From: Echinococcus granulosus
Lineage: Eukaryota > Platyhelminthes > Cestoda > Cyclophyllidea > Taeniidae
Assembly: GCF_000524195.1 (NCBI RefSeq)
Contig: NW_020170405.1
Span: 765,582 to 829,581, forward strand
Reading direction: 5' to 3'
Length of the DNA stretch: 64,000 nt
In this document: positions 12,958 to 28,900 of the stretch, one piece after another
Layout of the letters: every line of letters starts with the position of its first letter
Numbering within the stretch: the first letter of the stretch is position 1
The notes under the pieces: model-generated
Database searches by the model: none
Seen by the model: only the letters and a program-made list of their open reading frames with translations
Told to the model about the DNA's origin: nothing
Made by a program: the position numbers and the translations under genes

Positions 12958-14786
12958 TACAAAATTAAATCACCACATTACCTTAATGAACTTCGAAGAT
13001 GTTTCTATTTACAGTCCATTAGTAAGCATCGAGAAAATTACCTGAGATTTGACCGTTTTTACACGATCTTTTAAAATTTTTAATTGACAAGTTGGAAATA
13101 GCTCGTTTGATCAATACAAGTTTGAGGTCAACTTTTTTACAAGGCATGGTGCTACGAGTAATGCCACCAGTTTAGTAAAAGACGTTTCGACATGCATTTC
13201 ATGGAGCCCTCTATAAAAGCACCCATGACAAGGACTTAGTTTTTGCATCCTAGGATAAATAAGCCTAATGTCACCCTACAATCGCGTCTGCAATGTTTAC
13301 CAAGTTTAGAAGCGTTTTTTGCATTGTCTTTACAATCTGTCTGGAAGTGCGGTTTCACCTCTGTTTGAAATAAGCTCCACTACAAAAGCTAGTGAGGAAC
13401 TATACCTAGGATAGTGATTCTTTATGAAGTGATAACTAGATGATGGGCAGACAGTATTTGAAAACCTTAAATCGACCCGCGGCAAGTGGGAATTAACTTT
13501 GCAAGTAAGAATTATGGCTTTACTTAATCGCTGTAGACACGTACTAGCCTTACTTAAGTGAACGTATAAAGCAGATAGATGATGCTGTTAGTGAGCTGTC
13601 ACCTCATCGAACCGTGGTTGGGTTGAATTTCAGCAAAACGAAGAACTACCGAGGTAGTCTCTTGGACCACTCAGACTGCCAACTTAGCACTTACGTCCCA
13701 TACTTTGCCCAACGACTTCGAAGGCCTATCAACGAACGGTTTGAAGTTGTTGAGGCACACATGACAGCAACGTTTATATTTGCCCAAAGAGAAAAGTACG
13801 CTTACGCAGCACAATATAAAGAATTTCTTGTACACATAAAAATATTCCAATGCTCCTTTTACAAAAAGAATTGGAAGATTAACGCATAATTGTTATAAGG
13901 TTTACACATTTAAGACTATTCGCTATTCACGCTTCAGTGGACCGCAAGTAGATGCAGATTAATTTAAAAGTATTTATTCAATTACAATTGTAAGATATTC
14001 ATTTTCATTGCGAGTTTATACCTGAGTGGAAAATTTAGTCCAGCTGCAATTTCTGGATTGAAAAATTTGGACCTTTCAGGCTTCTTTTTTTCTTGATATC
14101 GTACAGTATATAAATCATGTTTTTGCTGCAAATTGTCCTTCATATTTCTTTGTATGATTTTTGAATTTGTTTAAACTGCTATTATCAACACCTAAAAGCA
14201 ATTAGCTTTCCTCACCAAGTGGTGGCATCGAATATCACACCACTCTGCTAAATACATCACAAAGCCATTCGGTGTATTCAAAGCTGTTTTCCACCTTATT
14301 TGTGGAACTAGTCTCACAGTAGATGTAATGAGATATACAAGGAACTCAGTTGAGACCCTTACAATTACTAGCCCTGTAATTCCCCAAACGGGGACATAAT
14401 TTTGATGACCTTTAGGCAATTTTGCAAGAATCAGAAAACGCTACTCAGCTGTCTGTGATTTGATGTTGTTCTGTTTGACCTATTTGGGGACTGGGTACTA
14501 GCCTTTCTATTGATAATCGTTATCGTTTGTGCTTTGATACACTCATTTGTTTAAATATTTTAGTGAAATTTAACGTAATTTTACGTTAAATTCTACTTAT
14601 TGTTTAATAGTAGCACTTATGATTGTATTCAAAATCATTGCTCATCGGGGTGATTCAGCAAATGTTTGTGTTCTCGACCAAACGCGGCACACTTCCTATT
14701 TGATGTAATTACTTCAAAAAAAACCCCTTTGACACTTTCTTACGAATGTGATTGCCATACTCTGATTATTGGTTTAACGCTTCATT
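12958..14786. other. Intergenic DNA with one perfect inverted repeat
   Basis: No recognisable gene. Open frames at 13614-13889 (plus) and 14192-14419 (minus) have no motif I can name. A perfect 12-bp inverted repeat (arms AATTTAACGTAA and TTACGTTAAATT, 2-nt spacer) sits at 14567-14592. Confidence 0.5.
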
Positions 14787-14976
14787 TGGGACCGAGTGGC
14801 ACTGAAGACCCCACCATTATACGTCCATCGGGCGGCGTGGCCTCCGGGCTATGCCAGTAGCCTCCCCACCCACCCTCCCACCCCAGCGCTTCTGTACACC
14901 AGCATTACACATTCACCTCCAGCATTATAACCACTTTTGTCTTCAGGAATGACTTGGGGCGCTGCAGCAATCATTC
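14787..14976 (-). repeat. Dispersed repeat family, reverse copy
   Basis: The reverse complement carries ATTGCTGCAGCGCCCC, CATTCCTGAAGAC, GGCTACTGGCATAGCCCGG, AGGCCACGCCGCCCG and GACGTATAATGGTGGGG. It preserves the 5' block (ATTGCTG.AGCG.CC) that is also visible in the copy at 35061. Confidence 0.65.
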
Positions 14977-15190
14977 ACAGAAATGCATTAGCGTAGTGAC
15001 ATCTTTCGGGTTGACCCGCGATTATCGCGACAAGACACTTGGACAGATTCCAAAGTACACAAGAATGGACAAATTCACCAACACGGTGCGTGTGTGTGTT
15101 ACCCCTTCTATCACCGCTGACTCAAATTTAATGCTAAAGGCGCTGTTAAAGAAGAAGACAACCACATCGCAAATCATGAACGTCCCCTAT

Positions 15191-16002
15191 TCAGTTCCGC
15201 GTACGCGCTACTAGTGTTAACTGGTAGTGTATTCTCGAAGGAAAAATGTGTATATGCTTATATTTTATAAAAACAGCAATCACACACAAGCTTCGGCCGT
15301 TTATCCCATTCTTTGCACATTCTAACACAACGCCCGCTACTTTGAAATGTGCTCTTTCCTCGGCGCTGGCAGCAATCGTAAACGTAGTTGGATTCTTCCT
15401 CCCGTTTAGCGCATCAGGATGTCCACCCGATTGACTTAGTTCATAAACGACATTCACGAGCGATGTCTGAATGCTACACACCGTTGGGCCCCTAATTCAT
15501 CTCAATCCCACTAGGTATGCACAGAACCTCTCCACGCCAAGAGCCGACAGCCCTTGAAGTGAACTTTGGGAGCGCAAGTCCCACAAATCGCGAACTTTCT
15601 TGCCCAATTGGCGCAGTAAGATCCCGAGGACGAAGGTTGCATATATCCACCGTCCATAAAAAAACCTAACATTACGGTTCACCCAAAAGGCGTATTTCCG
15701 ACGGTACACGAGCCTCAGCAAACAGCTCCAATGAATAAAAACCAAAGTTCCACCCTTAAATACACATTTTGACAGCAGCGCGAACTAATGGACTACAGTG
15801 GCAGAGTTGATCCGTGGTACGCAAGGCGTTCGAACGCATGTAGGACAGATGAGCCAGCCGTAAGGCGTCGTAACAGGATTAAAAACTCGCTTTTACGGTT
15901 CTTACGACCTTGAATTTTATGTGACAGACAAACGACCAGTCGCACATCACCTGTTGAATTTGCGTTTATAAAACCAAGGTGTAAATGGCAACAGAAATGC
16001 AT
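15191..16002 (-). other. Unassigned open tracts, possible exons
   Basis: Three minus-strand open stretches lie just downstream of the helicase gene: 15793-16002, 15497-15745 and 15191-15481. The middle one encodes a basic and hydrophobic segment (VRFFYGRWIYATFVLGILLR, followed by DLWDL). The last can be read as an exon: TGTGTAG acceptor, an open segment containing SLVNVVYEL, then a possible GTAGCG donor. The region is GC-richer than its flanks. I do not recognise the product and cannot link the pieces in phase. They could be a small gene, a helicase 3' UTR or chance. Confidence 0.2.
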
Positions 16003-16088
16003 TTTATGTAAAAGGCTTTATACAAAACAAGCACATTGATAGAACACCAAAAGAAGCTCCTTAGCGTCCAGACGAATGAAAGGATTAA

Positions 16089-19181
<3,093 letters not shown>

Positions 19182-19923
19182 GTCTATCAAAAACAAGCCC
19201 GCGATAGCGCCATAAGTCACGCACCCAGTAAAACAACCTTTTACTCAATAAGGAAAAAAGATTAAAAAAGTTGAATTGTAATCCCCTTTTCATCAAGCAT
19301 TTAAGAATAGGTTTTACTACCAAGCCAAAAATAAAAATCTTTATTCAGCAGATTTTTTCTAGTTGGACTCGAATCAATCTACAAGCTAGTCAAAACCACT
19401 AAATGAAATAACATTAAATTTGAAATTTTAATGACACTGGCGCAATTCGCTTTTATACAGTCAAGGCTTTGGGCAAAAACAGCAAACAAAGCAAGATGCG
19501 ATCCAGTGAACCAGAAACAACAAACTTCACAGTCAGCGAAACAATTTGGAAACGCCGCACCGGAATCAAGTGGCTTAAACTTCCGGGTGCCACCAAAGTA
19601 CCACATATATAAGTAGTGGACCCATTGCCTAGCTTGGTAGAAAATTAGGGATCATATTCTGATGCTCTTTAAATGTGGCTTTTGGCAAGTTTGCATGTGG
19701 CTTTATGTAACAGAGGCACCAAAATGCCAATAATGGTGGCATACTGTTATTTGCTTTTAATGATCAACAAAGACACCTAAAATCCTTTTGAAATTGCACT
19801 TATTATTTGCTTTGAAATAGTGGGGTTATTAAAAGCGCCGAGGTCACAAATTTTTGTCCAATTAAATTGTGGTTGACCTTCTACATTTGTCAAACCTTGT
19901 ACATGCTTTAATGTGACCTGAAA
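19182..19923. promoter_or_regulatory. Bidirectional promoter interval between helicase and OGA
   Basis: A 742-bp gap separates two divergent start codons, so both promoters must lie here or in upstream non-coding exons. I see no clear TATA box or named element. The two minus-strand open frames in this interval have no motif and are treated as chance. Confidence 0.4.
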
Positions 19924-22900
19924 ATGTCTAGTTTCTTTTTCTCTGATGACCCTCAAAGGCCCGAGCCCTCTGAATTTTTATGTGGCGTCGTGGAAGGTAT
20001 CTTTTGAAATTTTCATTGGGAAACATGGTTTCTGCTCATTAAGTTGCATTTGAGTTTTTGAAAAAGCCGTTCCCTACTATCTACCGGCGCTATTTGCCAG
20101 CTCATACTTGTAGAGCATTGACGTGGCGGAATCGAATGTAGCATAAGTGGTAGTCTTTCTCTCATAGTCTTTATAAACTTGCATTCTATAAAATGCCTAT
20201 TCTTCCGGTTTTTTGTAGGCTTTTACGGTCGTCCGTGGACGTATCCTCAGCGTCGTGAGCTCTTTAGGCGGTAAGTTGTTTCAATCATACGAGTTAGTTT
20301 TGTGTCCTGGTTTTATGTTTCGTCCACTTTCCTTGATCTCATTATTTTACAAACTATTCATAGCTACTCCTGTTGCTCTCTATTAATGCCATATTGTAGC
20401 TGATAGGTCTTGCAACTGTCATTGTGTTTCATTCTTTAAGTGTTCTTTTACGCAATCTTGCTTTTTTCGTCACTCAATCTGTGACTGAGCTTGGGAATAC
20501 ATTCTTAAGCGCCTTTCTATTTGAGTCTCATTTTTACAAACCCCTTTATGACGCTGTAGACTAGAAATGACAGTCGAACGATGTACTGCATAGATTTTGT
20601 CTAAGTATTAGAAGCTGAAATGCTGATTGTTATCTATGATCACTCCCATCAGATTGTGACTACTCAGAAGGCCTGAGGTTATTAACTAACAAGATCATAA
20701 CATGAATCTTAATTTGCAATTTTTGCTCCAGGATGGCAGCATAGTAGTCCCAAGACCTCGCTTTTCTCCCGAACAAGCATTGACTACCGATGATCTGTCT
20801 TTCAGCATGCAGTCAATGGGGATGAACGCTTACCTCTATGCTCCTAAAGATGATTTAAAGCACCGACTTTCATGGCGTGAGCTCTACACGGATAAGGAGG
20901 CGGAAAATATGCAGTCGCTTATTGCTGCTGCTGATGCCCACAACATCTGCTTCATCTTTGCAATCTCTCCCGGCAGCGACGTTGTCTACTCCGATGAAGA
21001 AGACGCTGCTGCCTTGAAGGCGCGTCTCGAGCAGGTCCGTGGTTCGTGTGCATTTTCTAGCCCATTAAACTCGCATGCACTTTATTGTCAGTTTGATAAT
21101 CTGATCCACAAAAGCTGTGTTTTCAATGCTGGGCCCTTCTGCTCGCCAGTGATTAAACACTTCTGTGACTAATTGAGCTGTAATTTTTCCTTGCCTTGTT
21201 ACTGTACTCCAAAACTGATTCATTGGTTTACCGTCTTAAACTGTTGAGTTATTCCTTACGGCAGCTTGTTAGTACCAGCAAAATATGATTATTTGGAATT
21301 TAGGTAAGGTATATCTCAGTAAAATTTCAATAAAACGGGAATTTTGTCGTCTTGGATCGCGCAACTTTTACTAATTCCTTGTTCTTAGAACTTTTATTTC
21401 CAAGGTGAGTTTATGGCACGCATTCTCACATTCAACCCCTTTCAATTGCGTGATATTGCGCTTCATAATCAGCTTGATAAAGACAATAACTCTGTTTTAT
21501 GGGACTTAGGCTCTGAATCTGGGCTGCCACGCATTCGCCTTGCTCTTTGACGACATTGACATGCGTCTATGTCTGGCGGACCAGGAGGTCTTTGTCTCAC
21601 CGGGGCTGGCCCAGGTAGCGCTCACTAACAAGGTCTACGAGGCTCTCAACCGTCCGGATGTCTTTCTCTTCTGTCCCACTGAGTACTGCGCCAGCCGGGC
21701 CGTCCCTAACGTCAACCACTCCACCTATCTCGCCACCCTAGGAAGTGATCTCGCTGAAGGTGTGCCGCTTTCCCTTTCCATGTTGATTCATAACTTCGCA
21801 GGTGGTACCAGGACACCAACCAGAGCTACTTACATCTTTTTTAAACCTCTTACACTTTATCGGCGACTGAGCCAATCCTGATGACGTTTCTATGGAAAAT
21901 TTTCGCTAATAGGGGCTTGCTCACATATGGAGTGGGCAAACGTATGACAATTATTGGCAGTGAAGAGACCCTCTGAAATGTTCCTTCAATGAATCGATCG
22001 GTGCAGAAATCTTGGGGGTTGTTTACATCCGACGAAGGGATGAGTTGACGGTTGATATTTTGCTCGTGCATAAAAAGCCTCTTTTTTGCGCACTCGAAAA
22101 GCACACTAGGGCAATAGATGCTATGTTACTTGTAAAGTGGCTATACTTAACGCGAGAAAGATTTAACCAGGGAAAGAAAAGTTAATCTTTCGCTGGGCTT
22201 TATTAGTATAAAGTCACCTCTTGGATAAACGAGTGGATTTTGGTGGGTAATTTCCAAACTTCTGGCACATTCTCATGAGGAAACCTTACCGATTGGGAAG
22301 ATCTGGTCCAGTTCTTGGGAAAATGCCGTCACATCATTGGGACTGAGTACCAAGTGTACATTAAAGCATCTTGAGCTCGGTTTGAAGTTACTCACTATCC
22401 AGGTACCGTGATTATAATGTTATGATCGTCCTGTTTACTTTTGATAAATTTATGCGAGTAGACGTACAAGGTTGTGTACTTTGGTGTCCTTTCGACTATT
22501 TCAATATTCTTTCTTAGCTTCCAGTTGCATGTTTGCTTGCATTAAGAACCTAATGTATCTGGTATACTTCATCAATGTTTTGCTTATTTTTGTCCACCAA
22601 AGGTTTTTACTGCCAGTATGTTGAGCAATGCAAAAAACACTTTATTGGAAAGCATTACCTGGAATACTTTCTTCTATTCTACCATTATTGGATTCTGGTA
22701 TTCTGTTTCTCGAACAAATCACTTTTTTTCACCGATACTTGTCCTGCGATTTCGTTTCTTCATTGTTCATATGCTTTGTTGACCGCTTAACTAATTGCCT
22801 CTTTTCAGACGTCTGTTTTTCTCAGCATTGTTATTGCAACCACTGCGCTCCTCTTGCGTGCTCTGACAGCCAAATAATCGCGTAGTAATCTATTTGGTAG

Positions 22901-25900
22901 TGCTGGCGAATATTTGCTCCCTCGGCCAATAAATAGGCTTATGTGGTCCGATCGAAAAGTTCATAATCTTGAGGTTATTATCATTTCTTTGAGACTATTG
23001 TAATTTTGGATGATAAGAATACAAGTCGTTTTGTAAGCGTAATATGCATCACTAGTTTATTTTCACAGTATCTACGGAAATTGTTCAAATCCTTGAAGGA
23101 TCCCAGCCTGATCAAAAAGTGTTCGAAATTTGCCAACCTTTCACCCAGTCCACTCCTTAATAACCATTCCATTTCCTTCGAAATGACCTCCTTATCAACG
23201 TTTATCATAAATTCTGATTATTTTGTGTTACTTACGAGAGACCTCCAGGATTTGTATTAATTTTTTTCTGAAGTTACCATATCAGGTTATTGCAGGGCTT
23301 GTGGAGTTCTCTGGCAGCAAAAAAAACTCCTGTAGGATCACAAGGTGACCATTGAAGAATACATAATGCTTAAGCAAGAACTAATTCGTAACAAGAAATG
23401 AGCCGCTGCCATATACCAAGGAAACACGAATCGTCGTCGGTACTCTTCACCCAACAGCGTACGTAAAGATTTTTTCTTGAGCTGATGAAAACAACGTTAA
23501 AGCTTGTTCCCTAGTTATGAAATGCGGTGCATTTGCTTTAACAAAAGACGAAATCAGAACATCACTAATAATGTAAATGTGTAAAATATGCAGTACGAGT
23601 AGTAAACGTCACACCTTTTTTTGCGTCACTTCAAGGAATAAAAGTGATGTGGACAGGACCCTTGGTCGTCAGTAAGCGCGTTCCCACCTTGGGAATTCGC
23701 GACCTTTCGCGTCTGCTGAAGCGACCGATTGTGCTGTGGGACAATCTGCACGCCAACGATTACGACCAGCGTCGCGTCTTCCTCGGGCCCTATGCGGGCC
23801 GACCGCTGGCTCTTCGCCGTCGCCGCCTGCTCCATGGCATTCTCACCAACCCCAATTGCGAGTTCGAGGCCAACTACGTTGCTATTCACACTCTCGCTCA
23901 GTGGACCCGGTGCGCTCTAACATCTCTTCTTGGTAGCCGATTTTTGCCCTTTCCAAGGCTTTACATTTTGCTTCACTGAGTGCAGCGGGGGCCAAAATAT
24001 CTGAAATGGTGCACATTCATTCAGGTTAGATAACTGGGTTTATATTACCTCCCTGCGTACTCCTTTCACTTACTCCGGCTTTTTTATGTTTAGATCGAGA
24101 TTATCGACTTGAATGCAGTTTTTAATGCCGTTGCTAAGTCTGGGTATCCTTCTTGTTTGAAAAAGCCAGCGCCTACCCTACATCTCTTGCTCTCCTCAAT
24201 AGGCGTTTTTTTGGTTTTACTCATATTGACATAATAGGGACGATAATTTTGGGGAATCGGTAATTGCTCTTAGGTTACTAAAACCTAATTTCTCTGTCTA
24301 TCCGGTCTCACACACTAGTACGCTTCAATTTTCTTGTCAAGATTAGGATGTTAAGTCAAAGCGGCCAACTCCAATCCTCATTTTTAAGGTTGAGTGCATT
24401 TAGTAGCGTTGTACATCACTCTTAAAGACGTAAAAAAGCGTACCATTATGAAGGAACGTTTGTTATTCATTCACAGAAGGAGTGGGTGCTAAACTTTGAC
24501 GTTGCTTTAACCCAATGGCGGTTCCTCTTCTGTAACACCAAGATTTGGCAACTGCACTACGAATTCCAGATGCTTCTTTTAGATCGGACTTGCTCACCTC
24601 TGCCACCAAAGTAGCGTCTTGAGTTATCTCTGATGAACCAATAGAGCACATCACCATCCAGGAATTGTTTGTTATTAACGTGCGAAAGCCATGATTGGCT
24701 ATAGGTATAGACGGGACGCCGTGACACGGAGACTGAAGAAATCGCATTAATAAATACATCACTAAAACAGCTAACTTTCACTACATAGCATCGGGCACCC
24801 CTCCCATGCTGACAAGGTAGCCGTGTCAGCGGACCTCGCCGATGTGGGCGATGACTTGGAGCGCGAGGAGGAGGGAGGACAGGAGGGCGGCGCACACTCC
24901 TCTCCCATCTATCGACCACGAGAGGCCCTCCATAATGCTCTCAGGGACTGGTTGGCCCTCATGCTTCAGGTCAGTTGCTGTTATTCGTGTACATGAGTCC
25001 TGCCTACCCTTCAACTTGAACAACTTACGTTGGGTAATTTTATGCACATTTTTTGTCCACTCTGCATACGAGATTGAGATACGTGGTTAGCTGTCATCAC
25101 TCCGCTAATGACTATGTTGTCTTCCTCTCCCATTTTGAAAAGGTTTACTACTGAACCTATTCTGGACTTACAAGAAGTTCACTTTGCACTTGTAAAATAG
25201 CTTGTGTCATAAGCTCTGTTTCATTTTAATCAAATCGAACAGGGATTAGATACATCTGACCTCATTTTAGCGAACGAATGGCACCATTACACCACCTTTG
25301 TTTGCATTTAATAACATTAAATTTTTTGGTTACCCGGCATCTTTTTGTACTTACGAAGTCGACATTTTCTTTGACCTTAATCACATTGTTGATAGTTCTT
25401 TTTCGGCTTACTATTCACAGGACCAGAGGTCGAACTCAGTGTTAGCAAAGCGAAACTTTTCGCACCCAGCAACTCCAACACCCATGGAAACAGACTCTAC
25501 AGACACCCAAGAGGTCCCCATGCAGGTGAGATCAAATCCAACATGATTTTGCAACGGGTCTTGGTTGCAGATTGCCTCAACTTTATTTGAGTGTCATTCC
25601 GCCTCTAGGTTGAAAACAGTGAAAGCACTAGTGCTAGGATTGGATCTGACGTCAACATGGGCTCAGGTAGGTGCCCCTGAATTCAGTCGCTCACTACTTC
25701 GTGCTTGGTAGAGTCTACCAATGTGGTTCAATCACTCGGTATCGGTTTGGAGGACCTTGAGCTACTCTCGGACTTGTTCTATCTCCCTTTCTCCCACGGA
25801 CCAACTGCACTGAAAGCGCTTGAATTGGGCCACTGGCTTCGTGAAAACTCCCATCTTGCTCCCGCAGACAAAAGTGCTGACGTGGAGGTAGGCTTAAATG

Positions 25901-28900
25901 GGTGAACTGCCTACTTATTAGTACATAAGTAGAATGTGTGGTTGGCGCCTACTTTTTCGGGTTTCAGCACAATAAGTGGTGTAAAAAGTTTGCCGAACTC
26001 ATTAAAATAATCACTAATGTGAGTCAGCTGAGGGAGAAGATCCAACGGCTTCCCCATCCTGGTGTTGTATATGATCTCGCACCCTACCTCACTGACATTA
26101 CCTCTGTCTTTGCTATGCTACTTGACTATTTCCGATGGCTCGGTACGTTCTCATTTTCTTAGCGCTAACTGTACGGGCCATTCCTGCAAGAACGCGCTCT
26201 CCATAGTTGACCAATGTCTTCGCGTTGCTTTTTAGGGTATACTTATTTGCATATTTTTAGCCTCATGGTAAAGACACTCTTCTTAAGTTTTTTATCTTTG
26301 TTTATTTTTAATAGTAATAAGTATAACAAGGCCCCAGTATGCACCTTTTACCCGCTTGGCAAATGCCTCACTTTTTACTATGCAAAAGGAACCCTTGTGG
26401 TTGTTTTTTGATCCAGAAAACGGCGTCATGGCGAACCGAAGTCAGGCTCATCTGAAACGCCTCCTTACCTGTTAGTTCTTCGTCATACGTGAGTTGCTCT
26501 CCCTATGTTGGTTTTATTGATAAAGACCTTTTGTCACTTCCTCTAGGGTTTTCTCCAGGCTACAGTGAAATGACAATGTCGGGCGATCACGAGCCTTGGA
26601 TGTTTCGAGGTGGTCTTATCACCGAACTTCAGGTCAGTGTCTCTTTTTTGGCTCACGCTATTTCCCTTCATTTGGCATTTTCTGTGAGCCTGAACTAGTG
26701 CCCTTCATAAAATTTAGTTTTTTTTTTTTTTCGCATCTGGGTACAGTCTGTTATGGGTAACTCGGCAGGCTTGAAGTTAAAGTTAGCCAAGTAGTGAGGG
26801 GCTGTGAATTTTATGGTGGTGCCAAAATTTAACGGTGTAAAGATAGGCATAAATGCTTGGGGGTTATGGGAGGACGTATAAGTTATTTATTGTTAGCCAT
26901 TTGGAGACATGATTGAGTATGTTTTTGTAAATTAGTTGACAATTTGTCAATTGGACTGTTTCAGACAGTTTTCCTTCGCATCGAACTACCTTGTGTGAAA
27001 ACCTAGGGGACATTGCACTGTCAAGCTCTACCTTTGGACAAGTAATCCAAACATGTTTTTATGCCCAGATTTTCTTGATGTTTCCCTTTAACCGTTTATT
27101 ACATTATGTACAGATCATTGTCATCCAAGGCTGTTGGATCACTATATCTTAACCGTCTATAAATCACACTTTCTTAGCCAGTACAAATGTTAGTGATTGT
27201 TTTCAGTAAATAACTATTGAAGTACTTCAAACTTGTTCTGTATTTGGTGAACAAACCTTCCTCACTTCAGATGAATGGTCCAAATATCATACTTCTCTCA
27301 AGTAATGTTTTCATATCCATTGCATTGATAATACATTAATTGTTCTTGTTTATTTGTATTTCGATGTCTCTCCGTCAAAAGTTTCCCATACCTATCCAAT
27401 ATTTTAAGCCGCTGGTAACGCGGTCGAAATTAAAAGTTATTACCTGTGAACAAGCTTCCATTGCACAATCAAGCATCATTTATAGGTCCCTCGTTCGCCT
27501 CTTTTAGCGGATTCTTCCTCTCGAATCGGCACAGGATCTGTTCCCCGCGCCCAGTCGCGTGAGCCCCACGATGACCGCAACCCCCACTGGTCCGCTGGCC
27601 GCGGACGACCTCTCTCCCTGTGAGCAAGCCTCCTCTCTCCTTGCGTCAGACAGGTGGAACGCTGCTAAAGTGGGCTTCCAGCCGCGTCGACCCTACCTCC
27701 TGCGACCTTACAGACTCGAGGACAAACCAAAAATCTATGGTCTTTGGCGACGTATGCTCCTGCACAGACTCGGCCTCCCGAAAGACGCCTTGCCCGAGAA
27801 GTATGAGGATCTTCCTGGTGACCGGTAGGTCTGACAGTGCCTCTTTGCTTAATCCAATTACACATCTTTCTCAAGGATCACTTCTGAAGTCTAGGTGAAT
27901 TTACGTGTTCCATTTTCATCCTACATTATGCCCACATTTTAAGGAGTAGTGTTTTACTGTGTTTATAACTGTTTTTATTCCTAATTATTAAGCTTTTAAA
28001 TTTTTTGATATTTGGTTAAAGTTATGAAGCATAAATTTGGAACTATGCAGTGTTTAATTTCGTCGAATTTTGCTCGTAATAGCCACACGATCCACTCTTC
28101 GCACTCCCATTAAGAAGAAAATTCTTTGCAGTCATTCGACTCCGACTGCGAAAATAGCTGGTTTACGACAAAGTTGACGAAAATCAGTGTAGCAATCCAT
28201 GAGTGGGGTTTTTGAGTCGTGGTTTGAAAGCTTCAAAACGCCTATGGGCATTTGGTACCCATGAATATGAAGATAATGTGATGAAAATAAACCTCTCTGT
28301 GAATTAGCTAATTAAGTTGCCTGTGCTGCATATGCCGTCCCTCCGTTTCCAAGAGCTGCGGGGTGGTGGTGTTAGGCGCAGACTAACCCAGTTTACGATT
28401 TTAGTACCCAATCAAGAGCCAAGGGAGCAATCATTTGCGAGAGATTACGTGTGGAAGTTTAGTGATTGAGCGGTATTCTTGAGGACTGGAAACGCTATTT
28501 CCTGGTATTTTTGTTGAAATGAACGCTCATTACTTATCTGTCCACCGCTTATGATAGTTGCAAAATTCCCTCTCTTCCCTCATACGCAATCTTTTTCAGA
28601 TCGCAGTCTGCTCACTTCAAATCTTGATCGTGTCAGTCGAAATCTGCATCCACCATCTCTTTTGTTTTGGGGACGAAGGTGATAATTTTAACAGGACTGA
28701 GAGTGTGTTTGTATTTCGTGCAAATGTGACACTGGTTATTCATCTCGTGACTAGCGTTCAAATCGCGCCGGGACTTGCTGTTCCGCTTCTGTGGAAAACG
28801 GTGTTACTGTGGCGGTATTAGTTGCAGTAGCAAGTGGCAAGTATGTCCTATTAACACTAGCGATAACCAATGCATATGTGTTTGACTAGCTTAGATACCT

